Shown: positions 51,709 through 61,378, counted from the stretch's first letter. The stretch is DNA of 64,000 bases from Streptomyces sp. NBC_01267 (GCF_036241575.1 NZ_CP108455.1:943501-1007500); one strand, 5' to 3'. The notes: generated by a model not told the origin, from the sequence alone. Made by a program: numbers and translations.

Positions 51709-52080
51709 GTGCAGACCGACATCGATCCGCGCAGCCTGATCGGCCGCAAGGCGTTCGACCGCAATGGCAACAAGATCGGCACGGTGGACGAGGTCTACCT
51801 CGACGACGCCACCGGGGTACCGGAGTGGGCCGCCGTACGCACCGGCCTCTTCAGCCGTGACGCCTTCGTCCCGCTGGAGCCGAGCGAAATGGTGCAGGAG
51901 ACCCTTCGGGTGCCCTTCGACCGCGCCCTGATCAAGGACGCCCCGGACTTCGGCGTGGGCCGCCATCTCTCCCCGGAGCAGGAACTCCAGCTCTACCACC
52001 ACTACGGCCTGGACGTCTCGGCCCCCGCCGCGCCCCCTCCCCCGGACCGGGACTTCGGGCGGCTCGCGAGCGACGACTGA
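51709..52080 (+). CDS. PRC-barrel domain protein
   Basis: 123 residues from GTG 51709 (GGAGGG just upstream). The barrel reads DPRSLIGRKAFDRNGNKIG and VDEVYLDDATGVPEWAAVRT, ending in a short Pro-rich tail. The domain occurs in RimM and photosynthetic H-subunit proteins; this stand-alone form is of unknown role. Its last 79 bases overlap the convergent dinB gene. Confidence 0.85.
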   Translation: MQTDIDPRSLIGRKAFDRNGNKIGTVDEVYLDDATGVPEWAAVRTGLFSRDAFVPLEPSEMVQETLRVPFDRALIKDAPDFGVGRHLSPEQELQLYHHYGLDVSAPAAPPPPDRDFGRLASDD

Positions 52081-53486
52081 CGGTCCTGGCCGGTCGGCTC
52101 CGACGCCCCGTCCGGGACGACCGGCACCAGCGGCAACGGGTCCGACGGCTCCAACTCGGGGTCGTCGATCCGGAAGGTCCGCACCCGGCCGGGCGCAGTC
52201 GAACCAGGTTCCTCGAACCGGACCGTCACCCGTCCCACCCCGCTCCCCTGCACCCACCCGGCCCCGTACACACCGTGGTGGACGTCGTGCCCGGCGAGCC
52301 AGTGACGTTCGGGGGGCGGCTGCGGGCCGGCGCCGGGCACCTCCACGGTGTCCGCGCCCGCCGCCGCTTGCTTCTCGTCGGTCGCCGACGTCTCCAGCAC
52401 GGCAGCCCGCTCGGTGGCGGCCTGCGCGAAGAGATCCTCCTGGGTGAAGTCCGCAAGACCGGTGACGCCCACACCGAGCAGCCTGACGCCGCCGGTGGTG
52501 TCCACCGACTCCAGCAGCCGCCCCGCCGCCTCTCGCACGACCTCCGGGTCGTCCGTGGGCCCCCGGAGGGTCTCGGAACGCGTCAGGGTGGAGAAGTCGT
52601 ACCGCCGGACCTTCAGCACGACCGTCCTGCCCGACCGCCCGGCGGCCCGCAGCCGCTCCACACACCGGTCGGCCAGCCGTACCACCTCCAGCCGCACTCG
52701 CACCCGGTCGTGCAGATCCACATCGAAGGTGTCCTCCACGGAGACCGACTTGGTGTCCCGCTCGGCGACCACCGGCCGGTCGTCGTGCCCGATCGCCATG
52801 CGGTAGAGGGAACCGCCGTGGGCCTTGCCCAGCAGACGTACGAGCTCGTCCTCACCGGCCTCGGCCAGATGGGACACCGTGGTCATCCCGGCCCGCCGCA
52901 GATGCTCACCGGTGGCAGGACCGACGCCCGGCAGCGTCCGCACGGTCAGCGGTGCGAGCAGCTCCCGCTCCGTGCCCGGTTCGATCAGGACCAGGCCGTC
53001 CGGTTTGGCCCGCTCGGAGCCGATCTTGGCCAGCATCTTGGACCCGGCGAGGCCCACCGACCCACTCAGCCCGGTACCCGCCAGGATGTCTCTCCGCAGC
53101 TGCTCGCCGGTACGCAGCGCCGACCTGCTGTCATCGGCCACCCCGCCCGCCTCCAGGTCCACGAAGGCCTCGTCCAGGCTCAGCGGCTCCACCAGCGGGG
53201 AGAGCTGCCCCAACAGCTCCATGACCTGGTTGCTCACCTCGCGGTACAGGGCGAAGCGAGGCACGAGGTACGCGGCGTTCGGGCAGAGCCGCCGCGCCTG
53301 CGCCATCGGCATCGCCGAGTGCACCCCGAACCGCCTGGCCTCGTACGAAGCAGTGGAGACGACGCCCCGGGGCCCCAGCCCGCCGACCACCACCGGTTTC
53401 CCGCGCAGGCTCGGCTTCGCCGCCTGTTCCGCGGCGGCGAAGAAGGCATCCATGTCCAGATGCAGGATGGTGGGCGCGGCTCTCAC
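52002..53486 (-). CDS. dinB: DNA polymerase IV (Y-family, DinB) with C-terminal extension
   Basis: 494 residues, about 130 more than the usual core. Catalytic acids are in HLDMDAFFAAAEQ and LSLDEAFVDLE; helix-hairpin-helix RTLPGVGPATGEHL and the little-finger domain follow. The extension carries HGVYGAGWVQGSGVGRVTVR, a small beta-domain seen in actinobacterial homologues, and a Ser/Gly-rich end. No canonical beta-clamp QxxLF is seen at the terminus, but FTQEDLFAQ near 345 could serve. It copies damaged DNA with low fidelity. Confidence 0.93.
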   Translation of the reverse strand: MRAAPTILHLDMDAFFAAAEQAAKPSLRGKPVVVGGLGPRGVVSTASYEARRFGVHSAMPMAQARRLCPNAAYLVPRFALYREVSNQVMELLGQLSPLVEPLSLDEAFVDLEAGGVADDSRSALRTGEQLRRDILAGTGLSGSVGLAGSKMLAKIGSERAKPDGLVLIEPGTERELLAPLTVRTLPGVGPATGEHLRRAGMTTVSHLAEAGEDELVRLLGKAHGGSLYRMAIGHDDRPVVAERDTKSVSVEDTFDVDLHDRVRVRLEVVRLADRCVERLRAAGRSGRTVVLKVRRYDFSTLTRSETLRGPTDDPEVVREAAGRLLESVDTTGGVRLLGVGVTGLADFTQEDLFAQAATERAAVLETSATDEKQAAAGADTVEVPGAGPQPPPERHWLAGHDVHHGVYGAGWVQGSGVGRVTVRFEEPGSTAPGRVRTFRIDDPELEPSDPLPLVPVVPDGASEPTGQDRQSSLASRPKSRSGGGGAAGAETSRP

Positions 53487-53552
53487 ACCACCGATGCTGC
53501 CTCACGGCACTGACAATCGGGCGGTGCGCCGCTGACAGCGGTCCGGGCGGGG

Positions 53553-54119
53553 TCAGACGGCCCGGTTGCGCCGTCTGGCCAGCTCGTCGGCCGGGTTGTG
53601 CCCGATCAGGGTCTCGCCGGTGTCGACGCGCTCGCCGTGCAGCTGTGAGAGCGCGCTCTCCACATCACGCCACACGACCCCGACGGCGATACCGAAGATC
53701 CCCTGGCCCCCCTGGAGCAGCCCCACCACCTCGTCGGGCGAGGTGCACTCGTACACCGTCGCGCCGTCGCTCATCAGCGTCACCCGGTCGAGATCCAGGG
53801 CTCCGCGGTCCCGGAGATGGTGGACTGCGGCGCGGATGTTCTGAAGGGCGACGCCTGTGTCCAGGAACCGCTTCACGATCTTGAGAACGACGACATCCCG
53901 GAAGCTGTACAGCCGCTGGGTGCCGGACCCGTGCGCCGGCCGCACACTCGGCTCGACCAGCCCCGTACGCGCCCAGTAGTCGAGTTGCCGGTAGGTGATA
54001 CCTGCCGCCGCGCATGCGGTCGGCCCCCGGTAGCCGACGGTGTCGGTCGTGGGTTCGGCTGCTGAGCCGTGAAGCGGATACGTCCCGCCCGCCGCCGTAC
54101 CGTCGCCGCTGCTTCTCAC
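53553..54119 (-). CDS. MerR family regulator, Rv1830-like
   Basis: 188 residues from GTG 54119 with GGAGG five bases upstream. The HTH (ACAAAGITYRQLDYWARTGL, GSGTQRLYSFRDVVVLKIVK) is followed by a domain with MSDGATVYECTSPDEVVGLL and GIFGIAVGVVWRDVESALSQ. In mycobacteria the equivalent (next to the nuclease gene and FHA protein) controls growth and division genes. A palindrome (CACTCGGC-AC-GCCGAGTG, 54188-54205) in its upstream region may be its own operator. Confidence 0.85.
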   Translation of the reverse strand: MRSSGDGTAAGGTYPLHGSAAEPTTDTVGYRGPTACAAAGITYRQLDYWARTGLVEPSVRPAHGSGTQRLYSFRDVVVLKIVKRFLDTGVALQNIRAAVHHLRDRGALDLDRVTLMSDGATVYECTSPDEVVGLLQGGQGIFGIAVGVVWRDVESALSQLHGERVDTGETLIGHNPADELARRRNRAV

Positions 54120-54187
54120 GCCGACCTCCGTCCTTGACCTGCCCTCTCGACGGTAGGCAGTCACTTGAGGTGCGTCAACGATCGCCA

Positions 54188-54205
54188 CACTCGGCACGCC
54201 GAGTG
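54188..54205. promoter_or_regulatory. inverted repeat upstream of the MerR gene
   Basis: CACTCGGCACGCCGAGTG is a perfect 8-bp inverted repeat with a two-base centre, 69 bases upstream of the MerR start. It could be an autoregulatory site, or a terminator for the upstream nuclease gene that ends at 54284. Confidence 0.4.
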
Positions 54206-54283
54206 ATAATCACCCTAAGAGTGGTTTCGCGTGCCCCGCTTCGGGGAAAGGCTTGCCGAATGCGCGGGCACCCCCGCCGAGCC

Positions 54284-54757
54284 TCACTGGCTGTTGGTCC
54301 CGAAATCTTCCGGCGAGATCTGGTCGAGGAATTCGCGGAACTTCTCCACCTCGTCCTCCTGCTCGTCGGGGATCGCGATTCCCGCATCGTCGAGGACCCC
54401 GTCGCTGCCGTAGATCGGAGTCCCGGTGCGCAGGGCGAGCGCTATGGCGTCGGACGGCCTGGCACTCACCTCGACCCCGCTCGCGAAGACCAGCTCCGCG
54501 AAGAAGACCCCGTCGCGCAGGTCGGTGATGCGCACTTCGGTGAGCTCCTGGCCGACCGCCTCCAGGACATCCTTGAAGAGGTCATGAGTCAGCGGCCTGG
54601 CTGGAGCCATGCCCTGCTGGGCGAAAGCGATCGCGGTCGCTTCCCCAGGGCCGATCCAGATAGGGAGATACCGGTCGCCTCCCACTTCACGCAGGAGCAC
54701 GATCGGTTGGTTGGAGGGCATTTCCACCCGGACACCCACAACGTCGAGCTCGTTCAC
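54284..54757 (-). CDS. bifunctional nuclease domain protein (DUF151)
   Basis: 157 residues: NELDVVGVRVEMPSNQPIVL, LPIWIGPGEATAIAFAQQG, HDLFKDVLEAVGQELTEVRI and ARPSDAIALALRTGTPIYGS are the conserved blocks of this family, with an acidic C-terminal tail. Plant and mycobacterial homologues have been linked to nuclease activity. It sits between two MerR genes as in the garA locus of mycobacteria. Confidence 0.88.
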   Translation of the reverse strand: MNELDVVGVRVEMPSNQPIVLLREVGGDRYLPIWIGPGEATAIAFAQQGMAPARPLTHDLFKDVLEAVGQELTEVRITDLRDGVFFAELVFASGVEVSARPSDAIALALRTGTPIYGSDGVLDDAGIAIPDEQEDEVEKFREFLDQISPEDFGTNSQ

Positions 54758-54810
54758 ACAGCAACCCTAGGACGTGCCCGGCAGGTTTGGGTAGTCGGGC
54801 TCCCCCATGA

Positions 54811-55554
54811 TCAGTACAACCGGACCCCGAGAGAGGTCTGTACCAGCGCCGCGTGCAGCCGTACCGTCAGCGCCGCGAGCTCTCTCGTGGTCGTCTCCGC
54901 ATGCACTCTGGTCTGCGGATTACGGTTCAGCCGGAGCGGGGCCACGACCTGTTCGATCAGCCCGGACTCACGATCGGCCGCGGCCTTCATGGCCCGGAGA
55001 TGACGGGGCTCCAAACCAAAACGGCCCAGTTCGGCCACAAGCCTGGCCACGTTCACGGCCTCGGCGTCGTAACCGCCCTCGGGCACCGGCGCGATCAAAC
55101 CGTACGACTCCCACTCGGCAAGGTCCTCCGCCCCGATCCCGGCGGCAGCGAGCAGCTCGTCGCGGCCCACCCGGGTGGCCGTGGGACCCCCGGACCCGTC
55201 GTCCGGCGCCCCGTCGGCGCGCGCCAGAGCGGCACCGGGCGCGGGAAGCTGGATCTGCTCCCCACGGCCCAGCGCGTCGAGATGGTCACGGATGACCCTC
55301 AGTGGCAGATAGTGGTCCCGCTGCATCCTCAGGACCTGAGCGAGCCGCTCGACGTCCGCCGGACCGAATTTCCGGTACCCGGAGGACGTGCGCTGCGGCT
55401 CGACCAGTCCCTCGGCCTCCAGGAAGCGAATCTTGGAGATCGTGACCTCGGGAAACTCGTCCCTGAGCAGATTGAGCACCGTGCCGATACTCACCAGCCG
55501 GTCGCTCTCGGTGGCGGTGCCCCGATCGGCACCGCCTGTCGATGAATGCAGCAT
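54811..55554 (-). CDS. ftsR: FtsR-like MerR family regulator
   Basis: 247 residues from ATG 55554. The HTH is SIGTVLNLLRDEFPEVTISK then IRFLEAEGLVEPQRTSSGYR and FGPADVERLAQVLRMQRDHYLPL. The long C-terminal helix bundle (GIGAEDLAEWESYGLIAPVP) is that of Rv1828/FtsR, which in corynebacteria activates ftsZ. It directly follows the FHA gene, matching that regulator's usual neighbour. Confidence 0.85.
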   Translation of the reverse strand: MLHSSTGGADRGTATESDRLVSIGTVLNLLRDEFPEVTISKIRFLEAEGLVEPQRTSSGYRKFGPADVERLAQVLRMQRDHYLPLRVIRDHLDALGRGEQIQLPAPGAALARADGAPDDGSGGPTATRVGRDELLAAAGIGAEDLAEWESYGLIAPVPEGGYDAEAVNVARLVAELGRFGLEPRHLRAMKAAADRESGLIEQVVAPLRLNRNPQTRVHAETTTRELAALTVRLHAALVQTSLGVRLY

Positions 55555-55571
55555 GGACCTTCCCTGAGGGG

Positions 55572-56396
55572 TCACACGCCCCGCTGGCTCGCGTAGAAGA
55601 CCAGCCGGTACTTGCCGATCTGCACCTCGTCACCGTTGGCCAGCGCGACAGCGTCGATGCGCTCACGGTTGACGTACGTGCCGTTGAGGCTGCCGACGTC
55701 CGAGACGGTGAAACCGCCGTCGGCACCCCTGCGGAACTCCACATGGCGCCTTGAGACGGTGACGTCGTCGAGGAAGATGTCGCTCTGCGGATGACGGCCC
55801 GCTGTGGTCAGCTCACCGTCCAGCAGGAAGCGGCTACCGGAATTCGGACCGCGACGCACCACCAGCAGCGCAGAACCCGGCGGCAGAGCGTCGACGGCCG
55901 CCTGGGCCTCGGGCGAGAGCGAAGGCGAAGCGGTCTGCCCCGTCACCTCCGCCTCGTACGCCTCAAGTCCGGAGATGGAGATCGTCGAAGTGGTCTCCGA
56001 GGGCCGCTCGGGCACTCCGGCCCGCAGCGGCGCCCCGCAGTTGGAGCAGAACCGACTGGCCTGGGCATTCTGGTGGCCGCACCTCGTACACACCGGCATG
56101 GACGCATCCTCCTGCCGCGACTGCCCCGCGTGGGCATTGGTTGCGTACGGATCCGAGGGAAACCCTCGACCCGCACTTGAGGTTGACGCTTCACCAAAAC
56201 CTATGCGCCCCTGACCGGCAGGGTCAACAGACGACGCACCCTGATCACCCGAATTGTCCCGGCCGGGCTGACCCACCTCGTCACGGAACAGCGGGCGGTC
56301 CACGCCCTGGTCCTCGCCCTCCACATGGCGTGGGGCGCGGTGACGTGCGTTTTCCTCACGTGCACTCTTGCCGAACAGCTTCCCAAACAACTTCAC
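55572..56396 (-). CDS. garA: FHA domain protein, GarA/OdhI-like, with zinc ribbon
   Basis: 274 residues from GTG 56396 (AGGGG upstream), or 175 from an internal ATG 56099 that has a near-ideal AGGAGG eight bases ahead. A disordered first 99 residues precede a zinc ribbon (Cys103, 106, 117, 120; CTRCGHQ...CSNCGAP), the phospho-acceptor motif ETTS with Thr135/136, and an FHA domain (GRHPQSDIFLDD, VSRRHVEFRRG, SLNGTYVNRERI). In mycobacteria, kinase phosphorylation of the ETT motif makes GarA fold on itself and stop inhibiting 2-oxoglutarate/glutamate enzymes. The same switch is likely here. Confidence 0.88.
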   Translation of the reverse strand: MKLFGKLFGKSAREENARHRAPRHVEGEDQGVDRPLFRDEVGQPGRDNSGDQGASSVDPAGQGRIGFGEASTSSAGRGFPSDPYATNAHAGQSRQEDASMPVCTRCGHQNAQASRFCSNCGAPLRAGVPERPSETTSTISISGLEAYEAEVTGQTASPSLSPEAQAAVDALPPGSALLVVRRGPNSGSRFLLDGELTTAGRHPQSDIFLDDVTVSRRHVEFRRGADGGFTVSDVGSLNGTYVNRERIDAVALANGDEVQIGKYRLVFYASQRGV

Positions 56397-56589
56397 GGGC
56401 GATTCCCCTTGACTGAAACAGACCCGCCCGTGGGGCAGGACGAACTCTCAATGAACACACCTGCCGAACCGGACATCCTTACAACGTCCGTATCCCCCAG
56501 ACAGTTTCCACCACGCACCCCGCTTCTGGTGCGCCGACCCCCCGCAACCTCATCCCCTTGTCCCGCAGCCCTCAGGCTCCCCCGTGCCA

Positions 56590-57423
56590 CTACGAGGAGG
56601 ACCGAGCGTAGTCAGGCTGCTTCGCCGGTCGCAAGGCGTCCACGACGATCTTCTCAGCAGGTGTCACAGTGGCTGTGGCCTGCTCCTTCTCCAGAGTCTG
56701 CACCACGCCGCCCGGAATATTCAGCGCGGGCTCAAGATCCGCGGGTTTACCGATCACCTTGAAGCTGTACGGGGCGCCGACCTTCTTCCCGTCCACCCTG
56801 ACAGCGCCGCCCGCGTCGGAGAAGTATGTATCCCCCACGACCCGGACGTCATTGATCTGGATCGCCTCGGCACCGGCCGCACGCAGCTCCTGGATCGTGT
56901 CGAGCAGCATGTCCGCCTGGACCGTGCGGTGCGGGTCGTTGATGACGAGGGTGATGCCCGGCCCCTGTGCTGCCACCGTGCCTGCCAGGATGCCGAGTTG
57001 ACGTGCTTTCTCGCTCGTCTGCTTGCGCGCCTCCTCGGCCTGGTCCGAACTGCTCTCCAACTCGGAGCGCTGGCTCTGCAGACGCTGCTTCTCGTCCTCA
57101 AGACGCTGAGTGCGGTTGTCGAGCTCGTCGAGGATGCGCACCAGGTCCTCCTGACGTGCGCCGCGGAGCGGGCTGTTGTCGCTGTTCGAGCGGACCTGGA
57201 TGGCAAGACCCAGTCCGAGCACGAACAGCAGTACAGCGACGATGAGTTGAGCCCGTGTGACGCGTGGCGGCCACAGCGCCGCCATCATTCGCCGACGACC
57301 GGTCATGCCCTCGGGCGGTCCCGGAGTCTCCTCCGCCCCCTGCTCACCGGCAGGCTGCTCGGGGAACTCCTCAGGAGATTTCCCGGGGTTCTCCTCGTTC
57401 GGTTCGTTGCTCATCGGCCTCAC
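56590..57423 (-). CDS. DUF881 family membrane-anchored protein
   Basis: 277 residues from GTG 57423 (GTGA overlap with sbp) or ATG 57414. An acidic, Pro-rich cytoplasmic head of 50 residues is followed by one membrane helix (AQLIVAVLLFVLGLGLAI), a coiled coil (ELDNRTQRLEDEKQRLQSQR) and the DUF881 domain (AQGPGITLVINDPHRTVQAD, GAEAIQINDVRVVGDTYFSD). It forms a unit with Sbp and the upstream DUF881 gene; in firmicutes and mycobacteria such genes sit near division functions. The 193 bases after it contain the promoter of the FHA gene but no gcvH, which mycobacteria have here. Confidence 0.85.
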   Translation of the reverse strand: MRPMSNEPNEENPGKSPEEFPEQPAGEQGAEETPGPPEGMTGRRRMMAALWPPRVTRAQLIVAVLLFVLGLGLAIQVRSNSDNSPLRGARQEDLVRILDELDNRTQRLEDEKQRLQSQRSELESSSDQAEEARKQTSEKARQLGILAGTVAAQGPGITLVINDPHRTVQADMLLDTIQELRAAGAEAIQINDVRVVGDTYFSDAGGAVRVDGKKVGAPYSFKVIGKPADLEPALNIPGGVVQTLEKEQATATVTPAEKIVVDALRPAKQPDYARSSS

Positions 57424-57752
57424 GCCCGGAACACGTGCCGGCGAATGGCCGCCGCGTTCGAGAAGATGCGGATGCCGAACACGACCACCACACCGGTGGA
57501 CAGTTGCGCCCCGACACCGAGCTTGTCGCCGAGGAAGACGATCAGCGCGGCGACCACGACGTTCGACAGGAAGGAGACCACGAAGACCTTGTCGACGAAG
57601 ATCCCGTCGAGCATGGCTCGCAGGCCACCGAAGACCGCATCGAGGGCCGCCACGACGGCAATCGGCAGATAGGGCTCGACCATCGCCGGCACTTCGGGCC
57701 TGACCAACAGTCCGACCACGACTCCGACGACGAGGCCAAGTACGGCGATCAC
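57420..57752 (-). CDS. sbp: small basic protein Sbp (DUF1290)
   Basis: 110 residues, three membrane helices (MIAVLGLVVGVVVGLLV, YLPIAVVAALDAVFGGLRAML, VVSFLSNVVVAALIVFLG) and a basic end (RIFSNAAAIRRHVFRA). It overlaps both flanking DUF881 genes by four bases, so the three are translated as a unit. Confidence 0.88.
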   Translation of the reverse strand: MIAVLGLVVGVVVGLLVRPEVPAMVEPYLPIAVVAALDAVFGGLRAMLDGIFVDKVFVVSFLSNVVVAALIVFLGDKLGVGAQLSTGVVVVFGIRIFSNAAAIRRHVFRA

Positions 57753-58681
57753 GATGTGCCCTTCCCTGTGTCGGCCGCGCTCTGGTCCTTGCCGGCGGCC
57801 TTCGGCTGTGCTGTGCGTACGATCAGGCTCGCGGCGGCAGGAAGGCGCACGTCGTCCTGGCCGGAAATGCTGGTGCGGATGCCGTAGCTGTCCTTCAGTA
57901 CCTTCAGGTACTGTCCGTCGGCGCTGTCCTGGAATTTGCTGATCAAGTGCTTCCTGTCCCCCACCGCCAGCACCGTGTACGGAGGCACCAGCGGTCTGTT
58001 GTCCACCAGTATGGCGTCACCTGCCGCACGGATCGCCGACAGGGCGGTCAGCCGCTGCCCGTTGATCGCGATCGCTTCGGCGCCGGACTGCCAGAGCCCG
58101 TTGATGAATTGCTGCATGTCCCGGTCGCGGACCCGGCCCGTGTCGGAGAAGCCGGTGCTCTCCCGCGGCCCGCCACCGCCACCCTGGTCGGTGCCCTTCG
58201 CATCGTCGATCACGAGCTTCACGCCCGGCCCGTGAACCGCTGTCGCGCCGGAGAGCAACGCCACCAGCTCGCCCTGGTCACCGCCGTGCTTCTGCAGCGC
58301 CTTGCGCTGCCGCGCGCCGACCTCGTCACGGAGCCCGTCCACCTTCTTCTGCTCCGCGTCCGCGGACGAAGTCTCGGACTCGATACGGTCGATGAGCTCC
58401 TGGCGTTCTTTCGCCACCACCGGCGCCGTCACCCGGGCCTGCGCCGCACCGACCGTCACGACGACCGCCGCAAGCACCAGCCCGCCGGCGAGACCCAGCT
58501 TGGCCCGCAGCGAACGGGGCATCCCCGCACCGCCCTCGGCCCTGCGCCGGGCGGTCGCCTCCGCATAGCCGTCGTCGAGACTGTGGTCCATCACGTTGGT
58601 CAGCAGCGACATCGACGCGTCGGGGCGCGGGGACGGAGAGGTCGCACTCCGAACGGGGGGCTGCTGCGGCATGCCGCACAT
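57749..58681 (-). CDS. DUF881 family membrane-anchored protein
   Basis: 310 residues; ATG 58672 is an alternative start. A cytoplasmic head with MDHSLDDGYAEATARRRAEG leads into one membrane helix (LGLAGGLVLAAVVVTVGAAQ), a coiled coil (LIDRIESETSSADAEQKKVD) and DUF881 (HGPGVKLVIDDAKGTDQGGG, GAEAIAINGQRLTALSAIRA). Compared with its paralogue it has a Gly-rich insertion and a longer C-terminus. Confidence 0.85.
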   Translation of the reverse strand: MCGMPQQPPVRSATSPSPRPDASMSLLTNVMDHSLDDGYAEATARRRAEGGAGMPRSLRAKLGLAGGLVLAAVVVTVGAAQARVTAPVVAKERQELIDRIESETSSADAEQKKVDGLRDEVGARQRKALQKHGGDQGELVALLSGATAVHGPGVKLVIDDAKGTDQGGGGGPRESTGFSDTGRVRDRDMQQFINGLWQSGAEAIAINGQRLTALSAIRAAGDAILVDNRPLVPPYTVLAVGDRKHLISKFQDSADGQYLKVLKDSYGIRTSISGQDDVRLPAAASLIVRTAQPKAAGKDQSAADTGKGTS

Positions 58682-58721
58682 CGTCGCACGCCGCAGCAGG
58701 TGGTTCCCAACGGGCCCGTCA

Positions 58722-58759
58722 GTGTGCCGGACAGCCCGGGGTCAGGCCGTCCGGCACAC
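58722..58759 (-). terminator. hairpin between the nucleotidyltransferase and DUF881 genes
   Basis: GTGTGCCGGAC at 58722-58732 pairs perfectly with GTCCGGCACAC at 58749-58759. It lies 12-49 bases behind the nucleotidyltransferase stop and would separate it from the DUF881 unit. Confidence 0.75.
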
Positions 58760-58770
58760 CCGCTACAGCC

Positions 58771-61266
58771 TCACTGGCCTCCGCCGTCCACGATCGTCGA
58801 CCACTCGTCCAGCAATGCCTGAGCGGACGCGTCGTCCGGCCCCTCGGCCCACAGATGGGTGACAGCCTCGGCCGGGGCCGGCAGCACCATGACCCAGCGG
58901 CCGTCGGGCTCGACCACCCGTACGCCATCGGTCGTGTCCACGGAACGGTCCGCCGCCGCCTCCACCACGCGACGCATCACCAGCCCCTTCACGGCCCACG
59001 GGGTCGCCAGGTCGCGCCGCAGCACGTGGGCGCGGGGGATCCGGGCGTCGATCTGGCTCAGAGTCAGCTGCGTACGTGCGACCAGCCCGATCAGCCGGAC
59101 GAATGCCGCCGCCCCGTCGAAGACGCTGCTGGACTCGGGAATGATGAAACCCCCGCGGCCGTCGCCGCCGAAGATGGTGGATTCCTCGCGGCCCACCCGC
59201 GTCAGGTCGTCGGGGGAAGTGGTGGTCCACTCCACCTGGGTCCCGTGATAGGCGGCCACCTGCTCCGCAATCCGGGTGGTGGTCACGGGAAGGGCCACCC
59301 GCCCGCTGCGCCGCTCGGCAGCGATGAGGTCGAGCATGACCAGGAGCGCACGGTCGTCCTCGACGATCCGCCCGCGCTCGTCGACGAGCGACAGCCTTTC
59401 GCCCACCGGGTCGAAACGCACCCCGAACGCGGCCCGTGCCGAGGCCACGATCTCGCCGAGCCGGACAAGCCCCGATCTACGGGTGTCCGCGGTCTCGGTG
59501 GGCCTGGACTCGTCGAGCCCGGGGTTGATGACAAGGGCGTCCACCCCTAGGCGACCGAGCAGACTGGGCAGCACGAGCCCGGCGCTGCCGTTGGACGCGT
59601 CGACCACGACCTTGAGACCCGCTTCGGCGATCCCCGTGGTGTCGACGTTACGGAGCAGAGAGCCGGTGTACGAATCGAAGACGCTCGCCGGGAAGTGCAG
59701 GTCCCCGATCTCGCCGGGGAACGCCCGGCGGTACTCCTGCCGGGCGTACACCCGGTCCAGCTTGCGCTGTCCACCCTGCGAGAGGTCGGCGCCCCGCTCG
59801 TCGAAGAACATGATGTCGACGGAGTCCGGGACGCCGGGCGACGTACGGATCATGATGCCGCCGGCACTTCCGCGCGCGGTCTGCTGCCTCGCCACCGGCA
59901 GGGGCACGTTCTCCAGGTCCCGCACTTCGATCGCGCTGGCCTGAAGGGCGGAGATCACCGCTCGCTTGAGTGCGCGCGCACCACGCGAGTGGTCACGTGC
60001 CGTGGTGACCGTGGAGCCCTTCTTCAGCGTGGTGGCATAGGCGCCTGCGAGCCGCACAGCGAGTTCCGGCGTGATCTCGACGTTGAGGATCCCCGAGACT
60101 CCCCTGGCGCCGAAGAGGTGCGCCTGGCCACGGGATTCCCAGATGACCGAGGTGTTGACGAACGCACCCGCCTCGATGGTCTTGAACGGGTAGACCCGCA
60201 CATTCCCCTGGATGATGGATTCCTCGCCGACAAGGCACTCGTCACCGATCACGGCGCCGTCCTCGATGCGGGCCGCTCGCATGATGTCGGTGTTCTTGCC
60301 GATCACGCAGCCCCGAAGATTGCACTGCTGCCCGATGTACACGTTGCCGTGAACAACAGCTTTGTGCAGAAAGGCGCCGGACTTCACGACGACGTTGGAA
60401 CCCACAACGGTGTGTTCCCGGATCTCCACATCGGCTTCCACCTTGGCGTAGTCGCCGATGTACAGCGGCCCTCTGAGCACGGCGTCGGGGTGCACCTCTG
60501 CCCCTTCGGCCACCCACACCCCGGGAGAGATCTCGAAGCCGTCGATGTCCACGTCGACCTTGCCCTCAAGCACGTCCGCCTGGGCCTTGACGTAGCTCTC
60601 GTGCGTGCCCACGTCCTCCCAGTAGCCCTCGGCGATGTAGCCGTAGACCCGCTTCCCCTCCTTCATCAGCTGAGGGAAGACATCGCCCGACCAGTCGACC
60701 GGCACATCGGCCTCGACATAGTCGAAGACCTCGGGCTCCATGACATAGATGCCGGTATTCACCGTGTCCGAGAAGACCTGCCCCCAGGTCGGCTTCTCCA
60801 GGAAGCGCTCGACCTTTCCCTCTTCGTCGACGATCGTGATACCGAATTCCAGCGGATTCGGTACGCGGGTCAGGCACACCGTGACGAGTGCGCCCTTCTC
60901 CTTGTGGAAATTGATGAGATCCGTCAGGTCGAAGTCGGTCAGCGCGTCACCGGAGATGACCAGAAAAGTATCGTCCTTCAGCGCCTCTTCGGCGTTCTTG
61001 ACGCTTCCGGCGGTGCCGAGGGGCTTCTCCTCGTTGGCGTACGTGAGCTCCATGCCGAGCTCCTCGCCGTCGCCGAAGTAGTTCTTCACGAGTGAGGCGA
61101 GGAACTGCACGGTGACGACGGTCTCGCTGAGCCCATGCCGCTTCAGTAGACGCAGCACATGCTCCATGATCGGTCGGTTGACCACGGGCAGGAGCGGCTT
61201 GGGCATGCTTGAGGTCATTGGGCGAAGGCGAGTGCCTTCGCCGCCAGCCATCACGACGGCCTTCAT
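58771..61266 (-). CDS. sugar nucleotidyltransferase fused to a degenerate phosphohexomutase domain
   Basis: 831 residues from ATG 61266. Domain 1 (1-240) is a GDP-mannose/glucose-1-phosphate nucleotidyltransferase ([45 protein letters not shown]). A left-handed helix with hexapeptide repeats follows (about 260-370, [20 protein letters not shown]). Domain 2 (about 385-831) has phosphoglucomutase/phosphomannomutase form, but the phosphoserine loop (TASHNP) reads [10 protein letters not shown] and the metal loop (DGDGDR) reads RFDPVGERL. The mutase half is thus probably inactive or regulatory. Supply of GDP-mannose for glycans is the likely role. Confidence 0.85.
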   Translation of the reverse strand: MKAVVMAGGEGTRLRPMTSSMPKPLLPVVNRPIMEHVLRLLKRHGLSETVVTVQFLASLVKNYFGDGEELGMELTYANEEKPLGTAGSVKNAEEALKDDTFLVISGDALTDFDLTDLINFHKEKGALVTVCLTRVPNPLEFGITIVDEEGKVERFLEKPTWGQVFSDTVNTGIYVMEPEVFDYVEADVPVDWSGDVFPQLMKEGKRVYGYIAEGYWEDVGTHESYVKAQADVLEGKVDVDIDGFEISPGVWVAEGAEVHPDAVLRGPLYIGDYAKVEADVEIREHTVVGSNVVVKSGAFLHKAVVHGNVYIGQQCNLRGCVIGKNTDIMRAARIEDGAVIGDECLVGEESIIQGNVRVYPFKTIEAGAFVNTSVIWESRGQAHLFGARGVSGILNVEITPELAVRLAGAYATTLKKGSTVTTARDHSRGARALKRAVISALQASAIEVRDLENVPLPVARQQTARGSAGGIMIRTSPGVPDSVDIMFFDERGADLSQGGQRKLDRVYARQEYRRAFPGEIGDLHFPASVFDSYTGSLLRNVDTTGIAEAGLKVVVDASNGSAGLVLPSLLGRLGVDALVINPGLDESRPTETADTRRSGLVRLGEIVASARAAFGVRFDPVGERLSLVDERGRIVEDDRALLVMLDLIAAERRSGRVALPVTTTRIAEQVAAYHGTQVEWTTTSPDDLTRVGREESTIFGGDGRGGFIIPESSSVFDGAAAFVRLIGLVARTQLTLSQIDARIPRAHVLRRDLATPWAVKGLVMRRVVEAAADRSVDTTDGVRVVEPDGRWVMVLPAPAEAVTHLWAEGPDDASAQALLDEWSTIVDGGGQ

Positions 61267-61378
61267 GTCGGGGCGCCCTCCTTGAAGAGACGACAGTCCA
61301 GCCGACTTCACCCGTCCGGTGAGGACACTCGGGCGTCATACGCAGTCCGGCCACGCTGCACGGCGCGCATCGACGAGT

